Below, piece after piece: positions 1 through 5,219 of a stretch of 8,225 nt of DNA. A model generated the notes under the pieces. The model ran no database searches, was not told the DNA's origin, and saw only the letters and a program-made list of their open reading frames with translations. Origin of the DNA: Dehalococcoidia bacterium (lineage in GTDB: Bacteria; Chloroflexota; Dehalococcoidia; SZUA-161). Position 1 is the first letter of the stretch. Every line of letters begins with the position of its first letter. The stretch is from NCBI GenBank assembly GCA_020344295.1, contig CP070819.1, forward strand, positions 484,199 to 492,423, written 5' to 3'. Both the position numbers and the translations under genes were made by a program.

Positions 1-730
1 GAACATACACTGGCTTGTCAGTGTATTTCTTGGCCAGATCGGCGCGACATACTATAGCCGCAGCCGCACCATCCGTCTGAGGACAGCAATCGAGCAGATG
101 GAGCGGCCAGCAAACGGGAGGGCTATTGAGAACACGTTCAATCGTTACCTCGAATCTATAGTGAGCATAGGGGCAGAAGGTTCCATTATGGTGGTTTTTA
201 ACAGCAACCCTGGCGAAGTCCTCCATCGTATAGCCCAACTCATACATCTGTCTGGTTGCGTGCATGGCCTGTATCGCCGGTCCACCCTGGCCCATCATCC
301 AGCTGGGGTGGTTGCCCGTTTCGGAGCCGCCGCCGCCGCCTGCTCCTCCCAGGGATTCAGCGGAGGGTTTGTCTCGCATCTTCTCCGCTCCCAATGCCAG
401 TACAACGTCGTAGAGCCCCGAAGCAACACCGATGCATGCATGCCTGAATGTATCACCACCTGTCGGGCAGGCGTTTTCGATCCTGGTTACCGGGATCTCA
501 CGATTGCCGATGAAGCTTGCCAGCGATTGCCCCGACTGGGCTCCCTGTCCGATAAATCCGCCACTCCACTGTCCGAACCAGGCGGCTTTGATCTCCTTCG
601 GGTCGATCCCTTTATCGACATTGTCCAGACAGTTCAGATAGGCTTCCTGGGTCATGTTCTCCAGGCTCTTATCGAAGAGCTCTCCGAACTTGATCATACC
701 CACGCCGATAACTGCGACCTTACCTCTCAT
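1..730 (-). CDS. SCP2-type thiolase (acetyl-CoA acetyltransferase family), C-terminus outside window
   Basis: The first 243 residues of a thiolase-fold protein are present, and the frame stays open to the window edge. The N-terminus (MRGKVAVIGVGMIKFGEL) is typical of SCP2-type thiolases. The nucleophilic cysteine is expected at Cys88 in ENACPTGG, where a proline follows the cysteine instead of the usual alanine. A second conserved block, WPLHLLDCCPQTDGAAA, lies around residues 207-223. A glycine-rich loop (residues 128-135, encoded by five GCC triplets at 326-340 on the plus strand) is unusual. The C-terminal HDCF and GHP histidine motifs would lie beyond the edge. The ATG at 730 has a GAGGAG-type ribosome site embedded in the end of the upstream DUF35 gene, only 4 bases away, so the pair is probably translationally coupled. 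By family, such proteins cleave or form acyl-CoA C-C bonds with a DUF35 partner. The substrate cannot be told from sequence. Confidence 0.9.
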   Translation of the reverse strand, partial: MRGKVAVIGVGMIKFGELFDKSLENMTQEAYLNCLDNVDKGIDPKEIKAAWFGQWSGGFIGQGAQSGQSLASFIGNREIPVTRIENACPTGGDTFRHACIGVASGLYDVVLALGAEKMRDKPSAESLGGAGGGGGSETGNHPSWMMGQGGPAIQAMHATRQMYELGYTMEDFARVAVKNHHNGTFCPYAHYRFEVTIERVLNSPPVCWPLHLLDCCPQTDGAAAAIVCRADLAKKYTDKPVYV

Positions 731-734
731 TTCA

Positions 735-1136
735 CTACTCCTCTACCTGTCTAAACTTGTATCCGTAAACGTTCAGGCCCCTGTCTGTAATCAGCTTTCT
801 GAGTACCATCTCCACCTTGGAACCGACCTTGATGTCTTCGGGCGTGGCAGTTTCAGTCATGATGCCCATGTATCTGCCGCCGCCCTCAAGGTCCACAACG
901 ACCGGAGTGATCGGAGGCTCGAGGTTGGGCGGAGGGGCCCAGTTCACACAGAAGGTGTGTACTGTTCCTTTCTTGGGAAGCTTGTATTCCTCCAGGTTCA
1001 GACTGCCGCACTCATGGCAGATCTTGGTCCGGGGGTAGCTGATATGGCCGCAGTCTTTGCATCTGATACCGATCAGCCTGAAGACCTCGGGATTGAACCG
1101 CCAGAACAGCGGCGATGCGGGAGCTGGTTGTGTCAT
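735..1136 (-). CDS. DUF35 zinc-ribbon/OB-fold protein, thiolase partner
   Basis: This 133-residue protein has the standard length and layout of the DUF35 family. It has an N-terminal helix region (about 9-22), a rubredoxin-like zinc ribbon with Cys26, Cys29, Cys40 and Cys43 (CKDC and CHEC, ten residues between the pairs), then an OB fold (about 55-130) containing VVVDLEGGGRYMG. DUF35 proteins are small cytoplasmic partners of SCP2-type thiolases, as in archaeal thiolase/HMG-CoA synthase complexes, BbsA of BbsAB, and ChsH2 with Ltp2. They scaffold the enzyme and help bind CoA. The ATG at 1136 is preceded by GAGGTG (1142-1147) at 5 bases. It sits 42 bases after one thiolase and 4 bases before another, so it most likely pairs with one of them, probably the downstream one with which it is tightly coupled. 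Confidence 0.9.
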   Translation of the reverse strand: MTQPAPASPLFWRFNPEVFRLIGIRCKDCGHISYPRTKICHECGSLNLEEYKLPKKGTVHTFCVNWAPPPNLEPPITPVVVDLEGGGRYMGIMTETATPEDIKVGSKVEMVLRKLITDRGLNVYGYKFRQVEE

Positions 1137-1178
1137 TTGAACACCTCGATAATCGATTTATATTCAGACATAGGCGGT

Positions 1179-2348
1179 CTAGAGACCGACTATACATACA
1201 CTACACAACGGTGCGTAGGGCTCATGGCCAAGGTTATGAGCCAGGCCCAGCTTTGGATCCTTGATTTGCCGTTTGTCTGCTCTGCCCTGAAGCTGCAGGT
1301 ACAGCTCGTAGACCATTCGAATGCCTGAGGCTCCGATTGGGTGCCCAAAGCACTTTAGGCCACCGTCCGGCTGCACGGGCAGGGTGCCGTTAAGCTCAAA
1401 TGTACCGGCGTCGATATCATCCTTGACTTTACCCCTCGGACTGAACTGCAAATCCTCCATGGTAACGGCCTCGGTTATCGAGAAACAGTCGTGGACCTCT
1501 GCCATGCTGATCTCATTTCTGGGATCCGTTACCCCGGCTTCCTTGTAAGCTGCTGCGCCGGCCCGGTAACTCTCCTCCACGTGGGTGTAGTCATACTCGG
1601 TCGTTATTCGCCCTGATGAGGGAGTGCCGCATATCTGAAGCGCCTTGATAAATACCGGGTCCTTGCGGAATTCTTTGGCGCGCTCCGCACTGGTGAGTAT
1701 GGCAGCGGCACCGCCGTCGGACACACCACAGCAATCGAACAGGCCCAGCGGCCATGCAATAATCGGCGCATTCAATACCTTCTCAACAGTCAGCACGTTC
1801 CTCAGGTGCGCCTTCGGATTCATCGAGCCGTTGGCATGGCTCTTCACGGATATCTTGGCCAGCATGGTCTTGCCCTCCTCCGGAGTCAGACCGTAGCGGT
1901 GGAAATATTTGGTCGCCATGATGGCGAAGACGCCGGGCATGGTCGCTACCGCGTGTGTGTGGGTACGGTTATCCATGCCTGGTAACCCACTCATACCCTC
2001 GTCCTTTATCTTCTCCACCCCAATGGCGAGAACAATATCGTAGATACCGGCGGCCACCGAGTAGGCGGCGTTTCGCATGTCATCCTGGCCAGAATCACAT
2101 GCGTTAACTACGTGGCTGGCGGTTAAGTACTGCATTCTTAGCGACTCGGTGAATAAACGCCCGCCGTGAGCGGTGAAGATGCTGCCTCCCCACAGTGCCT
2201 CGATATCTTTAGCCTCAACACCGGCATCGGCGTAGGCTTCTTCTACAGCGTCAACAACGAGATCGGTAGGGCCTTTGTCCCATAGCTCACCGAACTTGGT
2301 GCAGCCCATGCCTATTATTGCGACGCGATCTTTAATGCTTCCTGCCAT
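1179..2348 (-). CDS. SCP2-type thiolase (acetyl-CoA acetyltransferase family)
   Basis: A full-length 389-residue thiolase. The nucleophile is Cys84 in VNACDSGQ; the usual form is ACASGG, so the aspartate and glutamine after it are atypical. The other active-site motifs are intact: His286 in EVHDCFS, His336 in KCFGHPIGASG, and Cys385 in the C-terminal CSVCIVGL. It lacks a membrane segment or signal peptide and should be cytoplasmic. The start is firmly set by a perfect AGGAGG (2355-2360) six bases before the ATG, immediately after the stop of the preceding DUF35 segment. Thiolases of this subgroup act with a DUF35 subunit, and this gene lies between two. Retention of the Cys/His/His set suggests true thiolase chemistry (CoA-dependent cleavage or condensation of a 3-oxoacyl-CoA) rather than the cysteine-independent retro-aldolase chemistry of Ltp2. 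The substrate is unknown. Confidence 0.93.
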   Translation of the reverse strand: MAGSIKDRVAIIGMGCTKFGELWDKGPTDLVVDAVEEAYADAGVEAKDIEALWGGSIFTAHGGRLFTESLRMQYLTASHVVNACDSGQDDMRNAAYSVAAGIYDIVLAIGVEKIKDEGMSGLPGMDNRTHTHAVATMPGVFAIMATKYFHRYGLTPEEGKTMLAKISVKSHANGSMNPKAHLRNVLTVEKVLNAPIIAWPLGLFDCCGVSDGGAAAILTSAERAKEFRKDPVFIKALQICGTPSSGRITTEYDYTHVEESYRAGAAAYKEAGVTDPRNEISMAEVHDCFSITEAVTMEDLQFSPRGKVKDDIDAGTFELNGTLPVQPDGGLKCFGHPIGASGIRMVYELYLQLQGRADKRQIKDPKLGLAHNLGHEPYAPLCSVCIVGL

Positions 2349-2360
2349 ATCTTGCCTCCT

Positions 2361-2669
2361 TTAGCACCTTATCGGTCGGGCTTTCCAGAAGTAGTTGTTG
2401 AGGCCCCGGTCGAAGAATACTTTCCTGAACGTCATTTCAACTTCCATTCCTACCTGGACCTGGTCCGGGTCTCGGTCAGTCAGGTCGAAGAGCGATCTTC
2501 CTCCGCCTTCGAAATCAATCATTGCGACGGAGGTTGGAGGATCCAGAGCTACTGCCAGCATGTCCTGGGTATAGCTGAAGACGGTACCCTTTCTATGAGC
2601 GAAGCTGTACTCCTCAAAGTCATCCACAGCCTGGCAGACCGCGCATACACGTATAGGCGAGGTGGTCAT
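2361..2669 (-). CDS. DUF35 OB-fold segment, probably the severed C-terminal domain of the HMGS-like protein
   Basis: The coordinates give the smallest ATG-started ORF (102 residues). It carries the second half of a zinc ribbon (CAVC, Cys9 and Cys12) and a complete OB fold with SVAMIDFEGGGRSLFDL and a terminal NNYFWKARPIRC, clearly homologous to the DUF35 protein at 735-1136. The homology continues upstream of this ATG, through a CNKCG motif, back to an in-frame TAG. Starting at 2669 would discard half of the zinc ribbon, and no Shine-Dalgarno site stands before it. I therefore think the natural reading frame was continuous with the HMGS-like gene. The domain would give that protein its own DUF35 module. 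Whether it is translated at all, by readthrough or re-initiation, cannot be decided here. If it is made separately, it could still act as a thiolase partner, because it sits 12 bases before the thiolase gene. Confidence 0.6.
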   Translation of the reverse strand: MTTSPIRVCAVCQAVDDFEEYSFAHRKGTVFSYTQDMLAVALDPPTSVAMIDFEGGGRSLFDLTDRDPDQVQVGMEVEMTFRKVFFDRGLNNYFWKARPIRC

Positions 2670-2738
2670 GGCACCATAATCGTACTGAGGTGTCCCGCAT
2701 TTATTGCACTTTACCCCCCACAGGCCTAAATGAACCTA
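2670..2738 (-). other. In-frame amber codon plus orphan first half of a zinc ribbon
   Basis: The TAG at 2736-2738 ends the HMGS-like ORF. The same frame then continues without another stop for 22 codons (VHLGLWGVKCNKCGTPQY...) into the ATG of the DUF35 ORF. The CNKC cysteines are encoded at 2706-2708 and 2697-2699. There is no ATG, GTG or TTG in this frame between the TAG and the ATG at 2669, and no ribosome site. A single base change (for example AAG or CAG to TAG) would explain the arrangement. The ribbon also has 17 residues between its cysteine pairs, against 10 in the neighbouring DUF35 protein. Confidence 0.7.
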
Positions 2739-3809
2739 GCGTTCCCGCCAGTTTGCTGCTACTGAGATGTGTCCCCTGTCGGGTCTTCGGGCCTGGTCCA
2801 GAGGAACAAGATCACGCCATTTAAGGTAGTCATTGCAACTTCGCATCATATGCTTGGACTCCAGATGCTTCTTAAATCCGCGGCGCTCGCCCAGTTTCTC
2901 TATGGCATTGGTAACTTGCAATATGAAGGCATCAGCCCCGTTTCCGTAACCGGCGAAGAGTATCTTGTCTCCCGGTTTGGCCTGCTCCAAAGCAGCGACC
3001 AGCATTACAAAGGACATAGCCGAGCCTAGAAGGCCCACGGACATAAAAATACCGCCTGGGTCCAGCAGTTGCCCCGGCTCGAATCCTAACTCTCCAGCTA
3101 CTCTCGTATGTCGCCTGACATCTCCGGGCGGATCGAAGACCACTCTGGCGAAGTCTTTCTGGGAAAGGCCCGACTTTTTCATCAGCTCTGTTATCGCCTG
3201 TGGGATAACCTTGGAGTAGCTCTCATCCATGGTCATGCGGTCCTCCCAGGAGCGAATGAAAGTGTCGGTTTCACCTCTCCATGATGCCGCCAGTTCGTCC
3301 GAGATTGAGTAGCTGTCCAGGACCTCAGCGATGACATCGTCCCTGCCCAGAAGGAGGGCTCCCGCGGCATCGCCAATAGCCTGCTCTGTCATTCCGGAGG
3401 GCGGTGATAAGCGGACATCGGACGCTGTAACCAGGATGCTGCTGGATCTTCCGGAAGCTACGGAATCCAGGGCGAGGCCCATGGCGGATGTTCCAGATCT
3501 CAGCGAGCCGATGATGTCCACTGTTCGGATATCGCGGCGCAAGTTCAGTGCTAGCGCCATTGTAGCCGAGCATAACTTTTCCTTGTAGGGAGATGTAGTG
3601 GTTGTGAAGAATAGGCCGTCCACGCTATTTGGTTCTCTGTCTCGAAGGCAGTCCATGGCTGCTTCCACGGCCATGGTGACGCTGTCTTCATCATAGTAAG
3701 CTACAGCTCTCTCCCCCGGTATAGCGAAGCCTCCCCAGGCTTGCAGGAAAAGCTGCCGATCAAGCCGATGCCAGGGAATGTAAGCTCCATAAGCTGTTAT
3801 TCCAATCAT
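2736..3809 (-). CDS. HMG-CoA synthase-like / KAS III-like thiolase-fold protein, catalytic residues replaced
   Basis: This 357-residue protein has the two-lobed thiolase fold of the HMG-CoA synthase/KAS III group. The N-terminus MIGITAYGAYIPWHRLDR and the C-terminal GYGNGADAF (287-295, compare YGSGAGSDAF of archaeal HMGS) support this. The family's catalytic residues appear absent. The cysteine site (FACKAGT in archaeal HMGS) reads GSLRSGT with Leu103, the histidine site (HQPNG) reads FDPPG with Phe225, and the glutamate site reads TTTTSP. True HMG-CoA synthesis is therefore unlikely. It may have another acyl-CoA role or be structural within a thiolase/DUF35 complex. The start ATG has AGGAGA (3815-3820) five bases upstream. 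It is the first gene of the leftward operon. Its frame ends at a TAG and resumes directly into a DUF35 domain. Fused proteins of this kind are, from recollection, about 480 residues, and readthrough here would give 482. Confidence 0.8.
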   Translation of the reverse strand: MIGITAYGAYIPWHRLDRQLFLQAWGGFAIPGERAVAYYDEDSVTMAVEAAMDCLRDREPNSVDGLFFTTTTSPYKEKLCSATMALALNLRRDIRTVDIIGSLRSGTSAMGLALDSVASGRSSSILVTASDVRLSPPSGMTEQAIGDAAGALLLGRDDVIAEVLDSYSISDELAASWRGETDTFIRSWEDRMTMDESYSKVIPQAITELMKKSGLSQKDFARVVFDPPGDVRRHTRVAGELGFEPGQLLDPGGIFMSVGLLGSAMSFVMLVAALEQAKPGDKILFAGYGNGADAFILQVTNAIEKLGERRGFKKHLESKHMMRSCNDYLKWRDLVPLDQARRPDRGHISVAANWRER

Positions 3810-3814
3810 AGACG

Positions 3815-3820
3815 TCTCCT
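3815..3820 (-). promoter_or_regulatory. Shine-Dalgarno site of the HMGS-like gene
   Basis: AGGAGA lies five bases upstream of the ATG at 3809. This is strong and fixes the start of the first gene of the operon. Confidence 0.7.
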
Positions 3821-3858
3821 ACTAATTTATTTACTTACTTCCAGCCACACCATTCCCT

Positions 3859-3867
3859 ATTCTAGCA
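3859..3867 (-). promoter_or_regulatory. Candidate extended -10 promoter for the thiolase/DUF35 operon
   Basis: The minus strand reads TGC-TAGAAT, an extended -10 element with one mismatch to TATAAT. The -35 position 17 bases upstream is poor, as is common for extended -10 promoters. Transcription would start near 3852, giving a leader of about 42 bases before the ATG at 3809. A second possibility is TTGAGA followed by GATAAG farther upstream, roughly 3905-3935. Confidence 0.4.
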
Positions 3868-3983
3868 TTTCGATAATAAATCATGCGACATGCACTGAGT
3901 ATAGTCATTACTTATCTTGTGCCTCTTCGCTTTCTCAATGGCTATAAAGGGACAGCACTATATTAGGTAGTGATTGCACGGTG

Positions 3984-4012
3984 TGGACAACAGTGTTTGC
4001 ACCTGACATAAT
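3984..4012 (+). promoter_or_regulatory. Sigma70-like promoter for the response-regulator genes
   Basis: TGGACA (3984-3989) and CATAAT (4007-4012) are separated by exactly 17 bases, with one mismatch each to consensus. A start near 4019 gives a leader of about 67 bases before the ATG at 4086. TTGCAC occurs just upstream of the -35 (3974-3979) and again within the spacer (3997-4002), as a possible direct repeat for a regulator. Confidence 0.55.
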
Positions 4013-4073
4013 AGGAAGCAGGGGGAGTAGCAGATACCTTCAAGATGTTTTACTCTGATGGGTGTCTCAGAAC

Positions 4074-4078
4074 AGGAG
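4074..4078 (+). promoter_or_regulatory. Shine-Dalgarno site deciding the start of the first response regulator
   Basis: AGGAG stands seven bases before the ATG at 4086. An in-frame GTG at 4062 would begin upstream of this site, and the extra residues would not align with a receiver domain. The ATG is therefore preferred. Confidence 0.65.
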
Positions 4079-4085
4079 AGTGTGG

Positions 4086-4748
4086 ATGGAGAAAACGAGT
4101 GTTATCGTTGTAGATGATGAGGCCCTGTTCAGGGAACTCCTGGCTCGTACCCTGTCCTCAGAGCCGGGACTCGAAGTGGTTGGTGAGGCTGAGGATGGTG
4201 AGACTGCAATAAGCCTTGCCCGGGAGAAGAATCCGGATGTAGTTCTTATGGATATCGAGCTCCCGGGCGAGCTCGATGGGATCGAGGCTGCTCTTCAAAT
4301 CAAGAACGAAAAGCCTGAAATGGGTGTGGTTATTCTCTCCGCACACAGTGAACGCCGCTATGTGACGAGCCTGCCCCTCGATGAGATCCAGGGATGGGCC
4401 TACCTGCTGAAACAGACTGTACCCGATCTGGCAACGGTCGTTCGTGCTATCCAAGGGAGCAAGGTAGGCATGGTGGTGCTTGATCCTGCAGTAGTAGCGG
4501 GACTGCGGCCCAGGCAGGGTTCGGCAGTGGCACGATTGAATCCCAGGCACCAGGAGGTACTTGAGCTTCTCGCACAGGGCTACAGTAATGCGGCGATAGC
4601 ACATCAACTAAGGCTTTCTCGAAAATCGGTGGAAACTTATATCAACGCTATTTATCAGGAACTGCATCTCTCACACGAGCCCGACGTTCACGCTCGGGTA
4701 AAAGCTACTCTTCTCTATCTGGAAAGCTCTAAAAGTCGTCAGGGATAG
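4086..4748 (+). CDS. NarL/FixJ-family response regulator (receiver + LuxR-type HTH)
   Basis: This 220-residue DNA-binding response regulator starts at the ATG with AGGAG seven bases upstream. The receiver domain (about 3-120) has the acidic pair in VVDDE (Asp10, Asp11), phosphoacceptor Asp56 in LMDIELPG, Ser85 in ILSAH and Lys109 in LLKQ. All switch residues are therefore intact. The C-terminal LuxR-type helix-turn-helix (about 150-205) reads LNPRHQEVLELLAQGYSNAAIA followed by the recognition-helix region LSRKSVETYINAIYQEL. Such proteins dimerise on phosphorylation and bind promoters. The kinase is most likely the convergent PAS kinase at 5152-7536. Its divergent position from the thiolase operon makes that operon, its own promoter, or both plausible targets, but this is inference. 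The stop is TAG. Confidence 0.93.
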   Translation: MEKTSVIVVDDEALFRELLARTLSSEPGLEVVGEAEDGETAISLAREKNPDVVLMDIELPGELDGIEAALQIKNEKPEMGVVILSAHSERRYVTSLPLDEIQGWAYLLKQTVPDLATVVRAIQGSKVGMVVLDPAVVAGLRPRQGSAVARLNPRHQEVLELLAQGYSNAAIAHQLRLSRKSVETYINAIYQELHLSHEPDVHARVKATLLYLESSKSRQG

Positions 4749-4835
4749 ACGAGTGTAATTGTCAGGATTGCACCATGTTATCTATCCTCTATGGCGTTTT
4801 ACTCTGGTTATAGACAAAGGGGTATGAACGCCTGC

Positions 4836-4840
4836 GAGGA
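4836..4840 (+). promoter_or_regulatory. Shine-Dalgarno site deciding the start of the stand-alone receiver
   Basis: GAGGA lies seven bases before the ATG at 4848. Upstream in-frame ATGs at 4791 and 4824 would add residues (MAFYSGYRQRG...) with no counterpart in receiver domains and have weaker sites. Translation therefore most likely begins at 4848. Confidence 0.6.
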
Positions 4841-4847
4841 TAGAGAT

Positions 4848-5219
4848 ATGGTATATAGGGTCATTGTCGCCGATGACGAACCTCAATTCCGCGATTGGCT
4901 CCGGTCTCTATTGGCGGAAAGCGTGGATTTTCAGTTAGTCGGTGAGGCAAGCAACGGCAGCGAAGCTGTTCACCTGATCCCCTCTCTGGCACCGGACCTG
5001 GTGATCGCCGACATGTACATGCCCGAGCCAGACGGCCTTGAGGTCGCTCGTTACGTTCAGGATAACTTTCCCGGTACCAAGGCGATACTTGTCAGTGCCC
5101 ATCAGGAGCGTGTCTATGAGAAGCTGGCCACTGAGGAGGGGGCGCTGGCTTTTATTCCAAAGACGATGATATCTCTGGATGCTCTTCGCCGGGCCCTGAA
5201 AGGGGAAGACTGGCGATAA
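4848..5219 (+). CDS. Single-domain (CheY-like) response regulator
   Basis: A 123-residue receiver domain with no output domain. Residues expected for phosphorylation are present: Asp9 and Asp10 (VADDE), phosphoacceptor Asp55 in VIADMYMPEPDG, Ser83 in LVSAH and Lys105 in FIPKTM. The length is normal for a stand-alone receiver, so it is not a truncated NarL protein by appearance, although loss of a helix-turn-helix cannot be excluded. It follows the NarL-type regulator by 99 bases, so co-transcription is likely. It probably acts as a phosphate sink, an intermediate, or a protein-protein regulator for the kinase encoded opposite. Its last 68 bases, including the codons after the conserved lysine, overlap the 3' end of that kinase gene on the other strand. 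Confidence 0.9.
   Translation: MVYRVIVADDEPQFRDWLRSLLAESVDFQLVGEASNGSEAVHLIPSLAPDLVIADMYMPEPDGLEVARYVQDNFPGTKAILVSAHQERVYEKLATEEGALAFIPKTMISLDALRRALKGEDWR
5152..5219. other. Tail-to-tail overlap of kinase and receiver genes (68 bp)
   Basis: The receiver stop (TAA, 5217-5219) lies within the kinase frame, and the kinase stop (TAA, read from 5154-5152) lies within the receiver frame. The shared DNA encodes the receiver end from about the conserved lysine onward (KTMISLDALRRALKGEDWR). On the other strand it encodes a 15-residue acidic tail after the ATPase domain plus the last strand of that domain. No room exists for a conventional terminator. Confidence 0.85.

Noticed and set aside
326..340. 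Five GCC triplets as a microsatellite
   Set aside because: It is short, in frame, and encodes a glycine run within the thiolase. There is nothing to show repeat instability.
98..754. A 218-codon plus-strand open frame opposite the left-edge thiolase
   Set aside because: It is the antisense shadow of a clear thiolase. Its translation is low-complexity-like with no recognisable domain, and it has no supporting ribosome site.
654..1328. A 224-codon plus-strand open frame across the DUF35 gene
   Set aside because: It runs antisense to the DUF35 protein and parts of both thiolases, which have strong family motifs. No domain is visible in it.
2736..2738. Pyrrolysine or other sense use of the TAG codon
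   Set aside because: TAG is also the natural stop of three other genes in the window and no pyl genes are present here, so recoding is not favoured. It is kept only as an option to test.
4158..4607. A 149-codon minus-strand frame inside the first response regulator
   Set aside because: It is antisense to intact receiver and helix-turn-helix motifs, and its translation shows no family features.
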